Of a stretch of DNA of 30,713 nucleotides, positions 7,156 through 14,721 are shown piece after piece. Position 1 is the first letter of the stretch. The number at the start of each line of letters is the position of its first letter. The stretch is from QHWK01 sp035315685 (GTDB lineage Bacteria > Acidobacteriota > Vicinamibacteria > Vicinamibacterales > CAVVIG01), in contig DATFXR010000169.1 of assembly GCA_035315685.1 (NCBI GenBank), positions 1-30,713 of the forward strand, in the 5' to 3' direction. Made by a program: the position numbers and the translations under genes. The notes beneath the pieces were generated by a model. That model saw only the letters and a list, made by a program, of their open reading frames with translations, made no database searches and was not told where the DNA came from.

Positions 7156-10100
7156 ATGAGATTCTGTGCACGGCTCGTTGTCCTGCTCGTCGCCGGCGCG
7201 GCGACCGCCACGCTGGTTCACGCCCAGCAGCAGACCGGCGAGATCTTCGGCAGGGTCACCGATCAATCGGGCGCGGTGATGCCGGGTGTCACCGTCACCG
7301 TGACCGGGCCGGTGCTGCTCCAACCGCTGACCGCCGTCACGAGCGAGGCGGGAACCTATCAGTTTCCACGACTCGAGATCGGCGGGTACACCGTCAGGTT
7401 CGAGCTGACCGGGTTCAAGACCGTCGTCAGCGAAGACGTCCGCGTGACCGTCGGCTACAGCGCACAGATCAACGCCGTCCTGGGCGTTTCCACCGTCGAA
7501 GAGACGATCACGGTCACCGGCCAGAGCCCGATCGTCGACACCAAGGAGACCGGCACCAGACAGACGTTCACCAACGAGCTGCTTCAGAACATCCCGTCGG
7601 CGCGGGATCCGTGGGTCATCCTGCAGCAGACCGCCGGCATCGCGATGGACCGCGAGAACATCGGCGGCAACATGTCGGGCCAGCAGTCCAACTACGTGTC
7701 GCGCGGCGGCATGCCGTTCAACAACAAGTGGTCGCTCGACGGCGTCGACATCACCGACATGGCGGCCACCGGCGCGTCGCCGACCTACTACGACTTCGAC
7801 GCGTTCGAGGAGATGACGATCACGACGGGCGGCGTCGACGTGACGCAGCAGACCGGCGGTGTCGGGGTCAACCTCGTCACCAAGAGCGGCACCGATCGCT
7901 TCCGCGGATCGTCACGTTTCTACGATACCAATCACCGGCTGGAAGGACAGAACATCACCGACGAGCAGCGCGCACAGGGCGCGACGTCGGGCAACCCGAT
8001 TCAGGACATTCAGGACTACGGCGTCGAGGCCGGCGGGCCGATTCGACGAGGCCGGGCGTGGATCTGGGGCAGCTACGGCAAACAGAAAGTCGGCGTCGGC
8101 GTCATCAACTTCTATCAGCCGACGCCGGCGTGCCAGGCGATCAAGGCGAACCCGGGGTCATTTCCCATCGAGGAGGTCAACGACTGCCTGAACACTGACC
8201 TGACCACGCTGCAAAGCACGAACGTCAAGGCCGAGGTGCAGATCTTCAAAGGGAACAAGGCGACGCTGTTCAGCGGGTTCTCCAAGAAGGAACGCAACGC
8301 CCGCAACGCGAGCGATCTGACGCCGCCCGAGTCGACGGTGCGGCAGAGCGCCGTGCCGGACGCCTACGGACCGTGGGGCTGGAAGACCGGACCAGGCCCG
8401 ACCTACAAGGTCGCGGACCAGTGGATCGTGAACGACCGGCTGCTGCTCGACGTTCAGTACGCGCACGTCGGGAACAATTTCATTCTCGACTACCACGACG
8501 ACTCGCTCAGAGACGTGCAGCCGACGCTGATCATCTCGACCGGCCTGAACGGCCGATCGACGCCCGATGGCGCGCAGTCGGTGAACATCCGGCCGGTCAA
8601 CGAAGTGAATCTTCACGCGAACACGTTCCTGCCGGGCACTGCGCTCGGCGATCATGCGATCAAGTTCGGCGGCTACTGGAAGGATGCGTACACGTACAGC
8701 TCGACACACACACCCGGGTATGCGGTCGCACGGTTCCCGACGTCGACGAGCAACGACTGCTCGCTGGCATCGACCGGCTGCCAGGCGAACGTGACGAGAG
8801 ACGGCGCGGGTGTCTTCGATCTGGTGAACGTCGCGGCCTATGTGCAGGACACCCTGACGCGCGATCGGCTGACGCTGCAACTCGGGCTGCGCTACGACCG
8901 CAACCACGATCAGGCGTTCGCCGCGACTGCCGATGCGAACCCGCTGGTGCCGGGGTGGCTGCCGGCGATTGCGTTCCCCGGCGTCGACCCGGGGATCGTC
9001 TTCAACAACGTCTCGCCGCGCCTTGGCCTGACCTATGACCTGCGGGGCAGCGGCAAGACGATCGCGCGCGTCAACTATGCGAGCTACTGGGGACAGGTGG
9101 GCACCGGCGGCGTCGCGAACCAGCTCAACCCGATCTCACGCGTGAGTGTCCGTTATCCATGGATCGATCTGAACGGCGACAAGTTCGTCCAGGCGAACGA
9201 AGTCGTCGCGAGCAACCGCCCGCTCGCCGTGACCGGCAACTGGGATCCGAACAATCCCTCGGCGGGCACGACCGCGAACACGGTCGATCCGAATCTCGAG
9301 AACGACCGCACCGACGAATTCATCGTCGGCGCCGATCACGAGCTCGCGGCCGGCTTCGGCGTCGGTGTCAACTACATCTGGCGGCGCTATGCCAACTTCA
9401 ACTGGACGGACATCAACGGCCTGACCAGCGCCGACTATACCGCCGTCGCCTTTACACCGCCGGCGGCATCGTGCCCCTCCGCGCAGGACGCGAGATGTCC
9501 GATGGTTACCTACTATCAACCGAACTTTCAGCTGCCGACGGTGACGACGCTGACCAATGCCGAGGGCTTCACGCGATCGTTCAATGGCGTGGAGATCACC
9601 GGGCGGAAGCGGCTGTCGAACCGGTGGCTGATGAACACCAGCTTCTCGTACAACAGCACGCTGGTGAACTTCAATCAGTTCACCGGCAGCGTGACCTCCA
9701 CCACCGCGACCTCGTCTGCGCTCGTCGAGGATCCCACGAATCGTGCGCGTCGCGATGGCTTTCAGTACGACTACCCGACGACCGGCAGCGGCATCGGCAA
9801 CGTCTACGTCAACGCGAAATGGCTGTTCAAGGCGAGTGGCATGTATCAGGCGCCGTACGGGCTGAACTTGTCTGCGTTCTACAACGCGCGTCAGGGCTAT
9901 CCCCTCGAGGCATCGGTGCAGAGCCCATCGCGCCCGAACGGCGGCGGCATCGCGACGGTCCTGCTCGATGGCGTCGGCGACAACCGGCTGCCGAACTACC
10001 AGAACCTCGACTTCCACGTCGACCGGCCTGTGTTCCTCGGCACGGCACGGCTGGTCCCGGCGCTCGACATTTTCAACGTCATGAACGGCAACACCGTTCA

Positions 10101-10197
10101 GGCGCTGCAACGGACGCAGAACGCGGCGACCGCGAATCAGATCAGCGCGGTGCTGGCGCCGCGCGTCGTGCGACTCGGCGTCAAGGTGACGTGGTGA
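7156..10197 (+). CDS. TonB-dependent receptor-like outer membrane protein with N-terminal carboxypeptidase-regulatory domain (Oar-like)
   Basis: This 1013-residue protein begins with a signal peptide (residues 1-23, cleavage at VHA-QQQ). Next comes a carboxypeptidase-regulatory-like beta domain (about 27-105: GEIFGRVTDQSGAVMPGVTVTVTG and following). A plug-like region follows at about 110-235, with ETITVTGQSPIVDT, IPSARDPWVILQQTAGI, SLDGVDITDMAATG and GGVGVNLVTKSGTDRFRG. The remainder resembles an outer-membrane beta-barrel with many NxxxxDxLRLQLGLRYDR-type strands, ending LGVKVTW with a terminal aromatic residue. Such proteins are abundant in Acidobacteriota and are thought to import or bind oligosaccharides or peptides with TonB energy. 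ATG 7156 follows GGGAGTGAGGG. The MocR regulator is divergent and a DUF1223 protein follows after 4 nt. The substrate is unknown. Confidence 0.9.
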   Translation: MRFCARLVVLLVAGAATATLVHAQQQTGEIFGRVTDQSGAVMPGVTVTVTGPVLLQPLTAVTSEAGTYQFPRLEIGGYTVRFELTGFKTVVSEDVRVTVGYSAQINAVLGVSTVEETITVTGQSPIVDTKETGTRQTFTNELLQNIPSARDPWVILQQTAGIAMDRENIGGNMSGQQSNYVSRGGMPFNNKWSLDGVDITDMAATGASPTYYDFDAFEEMTITTGGVDVTQQTGGVGVNLVTKSGTDRFRGSSRFYDTNHRLEGQNITDEQRAQGATSGNPIQDIQDYGVEAGGPIRRGRAWIWGSYGKQKVGVGVINFYQPTPACQAIKANPGSFPIEEVNDCLNTDLTTLQSTNVKAEVQIFKGNKATLFSGFSKKERNARNASDLTPPESTVRQSAVPDAYGPWGWKTGPGPTYKVADQWIVNDRLLLDVQYAHVGNNFILDYHDDSLRDVQPTLIISTGLNGRSTPDGAQSVNIRPVNEVNLHANTFLPGTALGDHAIKFGGYWKDAYTYSSTHTPGYAVARFPTSTSNDCSLASTGCQANVTRDGAGVFDLVNVAAYVQDTLTRDRLTLQLGLRYDRNHDQAFAATADANPLVPGWLPAIAFPGVDPGIVFNNVSPRLGLTYDLRGSGKTIARVNYASYWGQVGTGGVANQLNPISRVSVRYPWIDLNGDKFVQANEVVASNRPLAVTGNWDPNNPSAGTTANTVDPNLENDRTDEFIVGADHELAAGFGVGVNYIWRRYANFNWTDINGLTSADYTAVAFTPPAASCPSAQDARCPMVTYYQPNFQLPTVTTLTNAEGFTRSFNGVEITGRKRLSNRWLMNTSFSYNSTLVNFNQFTGSVTSTTATSSALVEDPTNRARRDGFQYDYPTTGSGIGNVYVNAKWLFKASGMYQAPYGLNLSAFYNARQGYPLEASVQSPSRPNGGGIATVLLDGVGDNRLPNYQNLDFHVDRPVFLGTARLVPALDIFNVMNGNTVQALQRTQNAATANQISAVLAPRVVRLGVKVTW

Positions 10198-10201
10198 GGC
10201 G

Positions 10202-10963
10202 ATGAGGGTCGTCACGGCGATCCTCGTCCTGATCGGATCCGCCGGCGTGACAGGCCCTTCGCCGGCGGCATCCGATCAGCCGGTGCCGGTGCTGGTCGAG
10301 CTGTTCACGGCCGAAGGCTGCTCGACCTGCCCGCCGGCCGACCGACTGCTCGAGGCGATGATTACGTCGCAGCCGGCGAGCGGCGTGCTGATCGTCGGAC
10401 TCGGCGAGCACGTGGACTACTGGGATCGTCTCGGGTGGAAGGATCGCTTCTCGTCGGCGGCGTTCACGCGCCGCCAGCAGCTCTACGCGGACCGCCTCGA
10501 GAGCGACAACGTCTACACGCCGCAGATGATCGTTGACGGACAGACAGCGTTCGTGGGCAGTGACGTCGGCGCCGCACGACGCGCGATCGAGCGCGCGTCC
10601 GCCGCACCGCACGGCACCGTCCGGATCGATCTGGACACGCCGGTCACGAATCGGGTCGCCATCACTGTGACGGCAACCGAGCTGCCGCGCTCCGATGACC
10701 GTTCAGACGTCATCGTCGCGCTGGTCGAAGATGGGCTCCGAACCGACGTCAAGCGCGGTGAGAACAAAGGGCAGACGCTCACGCACGCCGCGGTCGTTCG
10801 TGAGATGGTGACCGCCGGCGAGGCCGCAGCCGGCCGGACCGTCGTTCGCACCGAGGTCACGATCGCACGGGATTGGAAGCGTGACCGCATGCGAGCGGTC
10901 GCCTTCGTTCAGGAACGAAAGAGCCGGCGGATTCTGGCGACCGCTTCGGTGCCGCTCGCGTGA
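10202..10963 (+). CDS. DUF1223 family exported thioredoxin-like protein
   Basis: This 253-residue protein has a short signal peptide (about residues 1-23) followed by the DUF1223 hallmark VLVELFTAEGCSTCPPADRLL. That stretch carries a CxxC pair (Cys40, Cys43) at the position of a thioredoxin active site. Further family-like motifs are GLGEHVDYWDRLGWKDRFSS, YTPQMIVDGQ and FVGSD. The family is known mainly by fold; a periplasmic thiol-redox role is plausible, not proven. It starts 4 nt after the receptor stop, with GGTGAGG overlapping the intergenic gap as its ribosome-binding site. It is therefore almost certainly co-transcribed with the receptor. It is convergent with the Ada-AlkA gene, with 67 bp between them and no clear terminator. 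Confidence 0.88.
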   Translation: MRVVTAILVLIGSAGVTGPSPAASDQPVPVLVELFTAEGCSTCPPADRLLEAMITSQPASGVLIVGLGEHVDYWDRLGWKDRFSSAAFTRRQQLYADRLESDNVYTPQMIVDGQTAFVGSDVGAARRAIERASAAPHGTVRIDLDTPVTNRVAITVTATELPRSDDRSDVIVALVEDGLRTDVKRGENKGQTLTHAAVVREMVTAGEAAAGRTVVRTEVTIARDWKRDRMRAVAFVQERKSRRILATASVPLA

Positions 10964-11030
10964 ACTGGCCGGGCCGAGGTCTGTGCTGCGGCGCGGGCGA
11001 CCGAACGTCGCCGGGTCACGACCCCAACCT

Positions 11031-12494
11031 TCAGCGGCTTCCCATGCGCCAGACGTGCATCACGGCGTAACTCCGCCACGGCCGCCACGTCTGCGAAAGT
11101 GCTTCCGCTTCTTTTGCGGTGACGCCGCCCAGGTTGTTGCGGACGGCGATGTCTTCCTTCGGAAACGCATCGGGCCACCGGAGCGCCCGCATCGCAATGT
11201 ACTGCGCGGTCCATTGCCCGATGCCGGGCAGCTCGGCAAGCCGTTTGATGGAGTGATCCGGGCTCTGGTGCGCGCCGCCATCCAGGCAGAGCGCCTGTGA
11301 ACGCTGCGCCTCCGCCAGCGCGATCAGGCTTCGCGCGCGGGCAGAGACGATCCCCAGCCTGGCGATGTCGTCGACGCTGGCAGCCGCTATCCGTGCGGCC
11401 GACGGTGTCAACCGACTCAGCTCCGCAAACGGCGTGACGATCGGGTCCCCAAACGCCTCGGCGAGGCGGCCGCCAATCGTGGTCGCCGCCCGGACGGTGA
11501 TCTGCTGTCCGAGAATCGCGCGCAGGCCCAGCTCGAACCCGTTGAACGCGCCAGGCACGCGCATGCCCGGATTGCTTCTCACGGCGCGCGCCAGACGAGG
11601 GTCTCTGGCCAGGTGCTTCGAGATCATGTCCGGCCGTGCGTTCAGATCGAAGAGTGCACGGACCCGGCCGAGAAGCGCCGGCAGCGCCGGGGTCAGGCTG
11701 TGCGTGAATTCGAGGAGCAGGGCATGCGTCTTCGGCGACTGCGTCACGCGAATCCATCCTGCGGCGTCACCGAGGCGCACCGTGCGCGAATACGAGTCGG
11801 CGGTGACCCACTCGATGTCCTTCAGCGCGCGCACGGCGAGAAACGCCAGTACGCCATTCCAATCGTAAGGAGGCCGGTAGGCGAGCTGGAGCGTGGAGGT
11901 CGTGCTCTCTCCGATCGGCACGGCGCCTTCGTTCGCCGTGCGGCGCAGGCGTGTCGGCGGCATCCGATAGCGAAGGCCGAATGCGTCATTGAACCGGCGC
12001 AGGCTCGAGAAGCCGCTCGCAAACGCCACGTCAGTCACCGGCAGCGTCGTTTCGGTGAGCAGTTGCTTTGCGAGGAGCAGACGCCGCGTCAGCAGCAGCT
12101 GAATCGGAGCGACGCCGAGCTCCTTCTGAACGATGCGCCGGATCTGGCGCGAGCTCAACTCGAACTGGTCGGCGATCGCCTCGAGTCCGGCGCGCTCATC
12201 GAGCTTCCCCTCTTCGAGGCGTTGAACGATCAGCTGCGCGATGCGCTGTGAATCGTCGACCGGCGCGCTGCCTGGCGCAAGCTCGGGACGGCAGCGCAGG
12301 CAGGGACGGAAGCCGGCCTGTTCGGTCTCCTGCGCCGTCTCGAAAAATCGACAGTTCGCCTGCTTCGGGGTCTTGACCGGGCAGATCGGACGGCAATAGA
12401 TTCCCGTCGACGTCACGCCGACGAAGAAGACGCCGTCGAACCGCGGATCGCGCGCGGCGAGCGCCTTGTACAACCTTTGGCGGTTCTGATCCAC
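11031..12494 (-). CDS. Ada-AlkA fusion: methyl-phosphotriester-sensing regulator with 3-methyladenine DNA glycosylase
   Basis: This 487-residue protein has four parts. The Ada N-terminal zinc domain (about 5-75) has Cys34, Cys38, Cys65 and Cys68 in GIYCRPICPV and FRPCLRCRP; Cys34 aligns with the methyl-accepting Cys38 of E. coli Ada. An AraC-type helix-turn-helix spans about 83-185 (LEAIADQFELSSRQIRRIVQKELG; DVAFASGFSSLRRFNDAFGLRYRMPPTRLR). An AlkA N-terminal beta domain spans about 200-275. The HhH-GPD glycosylase runs from about 310 to 487, with ELPGIGQWTAQYIAMRAL and the catalytic Asp448 in FPKEDIAVR. It would sense methylated phosphate backbone, activate repair genes and excise alkylated bases. 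It starts with GTG 12494. Divergent to it is a methyltransferase gene sharing a symmetric control region, which suggests one alkylation-response unit. Confidence 0.93.
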   Translation of the reverse strand: MDQNRQRLYKALAARDPRFDGVFFVGVTSTGIYCRPICPVKTPKQANCRFFETAQETEQAGFRPCLRCRPELAPGSAPVDDSQRIAQLIVQRLEEGKLDERAGLEAIADQFELSSRQIRRIVQKELGVAPIQLLLTRRLLLAKQLLTETTLPVTDVAFASGFSSLRRFNDAFGLRYRMPPTRLRRTANEGAVPIGESTTSTLQLAYRPPYDWNGVLAFLAVRALKDIEWVTADSYSRTVRLGDAAGWIRVTQSPKTHALLLEFTHSLTPALPALLGRVRALFDLNARPDMISKHLARDPRLARAVRSNPGMRVPGAFNGFELGLRAILGQQITVRAATTIGGRLAEAFGDPIVTPFAELSRLTPSAARIAAASVDDIARLGIVSARARSLIALAEAQRSQALCLDGGAHQSPDHSIKRLAELPGIGQWTAQYIAMRALRWPDAFPKEDIAVRNNLGGVTAKEAEALSQTWRPWRSYAVMHVWRMGSR

Positions 12495-12500
12495 GCCTGC

Positions 12501-12506
12501 AGCTTA
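12501..12506 (-). promoter_or_regulatory. Candidate -10 element of the Ada-AlkA gene (TAAGCT)
   Basis: On the minus strand TAAGCT lies exactly 6 nt before the GTG start, mirroring the arrangement of the divergent gene. No -35 hexamer is evident, as expected for an activator-dependent promoter. The message would be leaderless. Confidence 0.4.
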
Positions 12507-12529
12507 CCGACGGAGGGCCAGCCGCGCTA

Positions 12530-12577
12530 GCCATTTTCGGACATCATCATCCCGTCGTGGTGACGTCCGAAAATGGC
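12530..12577. promoter_or_regulatory. Symmetric inverted repeat between Ada-AlkA and Ogt genes, probable Ada operator
   Basis: GCCATTTTCGGAC (12530-12542) and GTCCGAAAATGGC (12565-12577) are perfect inverted copies. Extended inward to 17 bp they match at 16 positions. Each arm lies exactly 35 nt from the start codon of the gene it faces (GTG 12494 and ATG 12613) and 23 nt from that gene's candidate -10. Each gene thus carries the same box, GTCCGAAAATGGC, in the same orientation just upstream of the -35 region, the usual place for an activator. Binding by the Ada-AlkA protein is inferred. Confidence 0.7.
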
Positions 12578-12600
12578 GAGCAGGATCGCAGCGTGGCTCC

Positions 12601-12606
12601 TATCCT
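12601..12606 (+). promoter_or_regulatory. Candidate -10 element of the methyltransferase gene (TATCCT)
   Basis: TATCCT lies exactly 6 nt before ATG 12613, so the transcript would start at the initiation codon. There is no recognisable -35 hexamer; the inverted-repeat arm ends 23 nt upstream. Confidence 0.45.
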
Positions 12607-12612
12607 CACGTC

Positions 12613-13164
12613 ATGGCCACGATCAATCACGGAACATCACGGCGTTGCGTCTACAAGTGGATCGACTCGCCGGTCGGGCGACTGAAGCTCGTGGCGACCG
12701 ACCAAGCGCTGATCGCCATCCTGTGGGAACACGATCGCCCGCGTCGCGTACGGTTGGACATCGACGCGGAGGACAACCACCATGAGGTGCTCAGCGAAGC
12801 CGAGCGCCAGCTCGGTGAATATTTTGCAGGCCGCCGCACGGCGTTCGTGCTGAAGCTGGATCCCGCAGGCACGCCGTTTCAACGCAGCGTGTGGCAGGCA
12901 CTGTTGACGATTCCGTTCGGCGAGACGCGATCGTACGGGCAGATCGCGAGGCAGATCGGCCATCCGAGCGCGACGCGCGCAGTTGGCGCCGCCAACGGCA
13001 GAAATCCGCTCTCGATCGTTGCGCCCTGCCACCGGGTGGTCGGGTCCAACGGCGACCTGACCGGGTTTGGCGGCGGACTCGAGGCGAAGGCGTTCCTGCT
13101 GGCGCTGGAAAGGCCCGACGAAAAGCAACCGCAGAGCACGCAGAGTCCGCGGAGACTTCTTTAA
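12613..13164 (+). CDS. ogt: Methylated-DNA--protein-cysteine S-methyltransferase (Ogt/AdaB type)
   Basis: This 183-residue protein repairs O6-methylguanine by transferring the methyl group to its own cysteine. The active-site motif is IVAPCHRVVG, with the acceptor Cys139. The DNA-binding helix region is FQRSVWQALLTIPFGETRSYGQIARQIGHPSATRAVGAANGRNPL, and GDLTGFGGGLEAKAFLLALE completes the domain. It is divergent from the Ada-AlkA gene and shares the symmetric control region, so joint induction by alkylation damage is likely. The last dozen residues (KQPQSTQSPRRLL) are not part of the conserved fold. They are encoded by the left arm of a dispersed hairpin repeat that has overwritten the 3' end of the gene. 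The catalytic domain itself is complete. Confidence 0.93.
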   Translation: MATINHGTSRRCVYKWIDSPVGRLKLVATDQALIAILWEHDRPRRVRLDIDAEDNHHEVLSEAERQLGEYFAGRRTAFVLKLDPAGTPFQRSVWQALLTIPFGETRSYGQIARQIGHPSATRAVGAANGRNPLSIVAPCHRVVGSNGDLTGFGGGLEAKAFLLALERPDEKQPQSTQSPRRLL

Positions 13165-13200
13165 GAGAAAATTCTGCGCTCCGCGGTCTCTGCGGTTGCT
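13124..13200. repeat. Dispersed CGCAGAG-type palindromic repeat overlapping the methyltransferase 3' end
   Basis: AGCAACCGCAGAG (13124-13136) and CTCTGCGGTTGCT (13188-13200) are perfect inverted arms. Weaker pairing continues inward (CGCAGAGTCCGCGGAGAC against GCGCTCCGCGGTCTC). Elements built of CGCAGAG units are a familiar class of short intergenic palindromes. The left 41 bp encode the C-terminal tail and stop codon of the methyltransferase. As the repeat lies between convergent genes it may also work as a terminator-like hairpin. Confidence 0.8.
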
Positions 13201-13211
13201 CCACGCCGGGA

Positions 13212-13562
13212 TCACCGCGCTCGACTGTTCGCGCCGTCGCTTGCGCCGTCTCCCCTGCTGCCGGGCGACGCCGGGGCGGATCGACGCTGCCACGCCCACC
13301 CGATCGCCGTCGCGGCCGCGATCCCGACGGCGCCGCGGCGCAGCCATCGGCCGACGCCGGATTTCGACGTGTCAGGATAGAGCAGCTCGCGGTACGTGTC
13401 CGCCGTCTCCGACGGCTCGGGTGGCCGCGGCTTGTGGCGCCGCTCGGGCGCCGGAATCCAGCGGCTGATGTACGCGAACGTTTCCGAACCGCACGCCGGG
13501 CACATCTGCGCGTCGTGCACTTCGTCGCAATCCATACACAGCCGGGCAACGTGCAATTGCAT
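13212..13562 (-). CDS. Small zinc-ribbon protein with a C-terminal hydrophobic segment
   Basis: This 116-residue protein begins MQLHVARLCMDCDEVHDAQMCPACGSETFAYISRW. The two CxxC pairs form a zinc ribbon and also contain histidines. A basic, proline-rich linker (PAPERRHKPRPPEP) follows, then a moderately hydrophobic stretch (RRGAVGIAAATAIGWAWQRR) that may be a membrane anchor. ATG 13562 is chosen because homologous-looking proteins begin at this motif and a TACACT -10 element lies 5 nt upstream. An alternative ATG at 13610 directly abuts the stop of the transporter gene (TGAATG) and would add 16 residues, so read-through coupling from that operon is also possible. The function is unknown. Confidence 0.7.
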   Translation of the reverse strand: MQLHVARLCMDCDEVHDAQMCPACGSETFAYISRWIPAPERRHKPRPPEPSETADTYRELLYPDTSKSGVGRWLRRGAVGIAAATAIGWAWQRRSAPASPGSRGDGASDGANSRAR

Positions 13563-13567
13563 ATCCC

Positions 13568-13573
13568 AGTGTA
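13568..13573 (-). promoter_or_regulatory. Candidate -10 element, TACACT
   Basis: On the minus strand TACACT precedes ATG 13562 by 5 nt, implying a leaderless transcript. The same TACACTGGG sequence occurs in the MocR promoter. Confidence 0.4.
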
Positions 13574-13610
13574 CACACCGTTTGCGCGTCAGCGCTCGCG
13601 TGTCCGACAT

Positions 13611-14027
13611 TCAGTGCGGCAGCTTCGGGCGGAGGGCCGTGTAGGTCCAGGTCCCGGCGAGCGCGCTGACAACCGCCACTGCCATCACCGGCACGCCCGC
13701 GCCGACCAGCGCGACGAGCGGACCAGGGCATGCTCCCGTCAGCGCCCATCCCAGACCGAACAGCGAGCCGCCTGCGACATAGCGGATACCGGTGCCGAGC
13801 GCCTTCGGCGGGAACCCCAGCGGCCGACCGTCAGAGCCGCGCAGCGCGAGCCGCTTGATGATCAGCAGCGACAGCGCCGCGGTGAGAACCGCCGCGCCGA
13901 TGATGCCGTACATGTGAAACGCATCGAACCGGAACATTTCCTGGATGCGGAACCACGAGACGACTTCGGCCTCGACGAGCAGGAAGCCGAACGCGGAGCC
14001 GAGCGCGAAATATGGAACGAGCGTCAT
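13611..14027 (-). CDS. YeeE/YedE-type sulfur transporter, second half (DUF6691-like)
   Basis: This 138-residue membrane protein has about four hydrophobic segments. Its conserved motif GWALTGACPGPLVALVGAG places Cys100 in a helix-loop position typical of the C-terminal half of YeeE/YedE proteins. In characterised YeeE-type (TsuA-like) thiosulfate transporters, membrane cysteines contact the passing thiosulfate. Here the protein is split into two genes; this one follows the first half after 4 nt, so the two are surely co-transcribed. ATG 14027 is used. The divergent SoxB-like enzyme supports a sulfur role. The exact substrate (thiosulfate or another sulfur species) is inferred from the family. 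Confidence 0.82.
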   Translation of the reverse strand: MTLVPYFALGSAFGFLLVEAEVVSWFRIQEMFRFDAFHMYGIIGAAVLTAALSLLIIKRLALRGSDGRPLGFPPKALGTGIRYVAGGSLFGLGWALTGACPGPLVALVGAGVPVMAVAVVSALAGTWTYTALRPKLPH

Positions 14028-14031
14028 GGGA

Positions 14032-14589
14032 CTACCTGAAGAGAATCGGCAGCACGACGTAGGTCGCCGTGAGGCCGCCGGCAAAGAATCCGCACACCGC
14101 CAGGAGAGAGGCTGGCTGCAAATCGGCAAGACCGCTTATCGCGTGTCCCGACGTGCATCCGCCGGCGTAGGCCGTGCCGAATCCAACGAGGAACCCGCCG
14201 ACGACGATGGCGGCGAAGCCTTTGACAGTGAACAGACCGGACCAGGCAAAGACTTCGTGCGGCGCGAGGCCGGTGAGATCGGTCAGCCCCAGTCGGTGGA
14301 GCGCGTCGACTGTCGCCGGCGACAACGTCAGGGTGCGCGGCGGGGCCAGCTGCCAGGCGGCCGCGGCGCCAACGAAGATCCCCGCCAGGAATGCGAGGTT
14401 CCATCCGCCGACCTGTTTCCAGTCCGGCCCGTACCTGACGCGCCCGGGCGAGATCATCGCGCACACGTGGCTGAAGTTGCTGGAGATGCCGAACGGCTTG
14501 TTTCCGAGGAGCAGGAGCGCCGGCACGACGAGGCCGATGAGCGGTCCTGCGACGTACCAGGGAAGCGGATGCGAGAACAGATACGACAT
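14032..14589 (-). CDS. YeeE/YedE-type sulfur transporter, first half
   Basis: This 185-residue membrane protein has about four to five hydrophobic segments. It carries GNKPFGISSNFSHVCAMISPGR (Cys43) and the family signature GFGTAYAGGCTSGHAISGL (Cys145), both typical of YeeE/YedE (Sul_transp) proteins that move thiosulfate-like compounds across the inner membrane. A long periplasmic-like loop (about residues 82-115) separates the halves. ATG 14589 has GAGAG about 8 nt upstream; ATG 14595 is an alternative adding two residues. It heads a leftward operon with the second-half gene and possibly the zinc-ribbon gene, and is divergent from the SoxB-like enzyme. Confidence 0.85.
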   Translation of the reverse strand: MSYLFSHPLPWYVAGPLIGLVVPALLLLGNKPFGISSNFSHVCAMISPGRVRYGPDWKQVGGWNLAFLAGIFVGAAAAWQLAPPRTLTLSPATVDALHRLGLTDLTGLAPHEVFAWSGLFTVKGFAAIVVGGFLVGFGTAYAGGCTSGHAISGLADLQPASLLAVCGFFAGGLTATYVVLPILFR

Positions 14590-14642
14590 GGTCATCTCTC
14601 GTACACAATGCGGAGGCACGCCGAACCGACACACTTGCCGGG

Positions 14643-14671
14643 CGACTTTTGACTGGGTACCTCAGTATAAT
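14643..14671. promoter_or_regulatory. Overlapping divergent -10 elements between transporter and SoxB-like gene
   Basis: AGTATAATC contains TATAAT on the + strand (14666-14671) and TATACT on the - strand (14664-14669). For the + strand, CGACTT sits 17 bp upstream at 14643-14648. Two polymerases could not occupy both sites together, so expression of the transporter and enzyme may be mutually exclusive or balanced. Minus-strand -35 pairing is poor. Confidence 0.4.
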
Positions 14672-14721
14672 CGCGCCGCGTCCTCCAATCGTCAGTCAGG
14701 TCCGTTTTCGAGCGTGATCCG

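Noticed and set aside
10964..11030. Intrinsic terminator between DUF1223 and Ada-AlkA genes
   Set aside because: No strong stem followed by a T-run on either strand.
14651..14671. Standard -35/-10 pair using TTGACT and TATAAT
   Set aside because: The spacing is only 11 bp, too short for sigma-70; CGACTT at 17 bp was preferred though weak.
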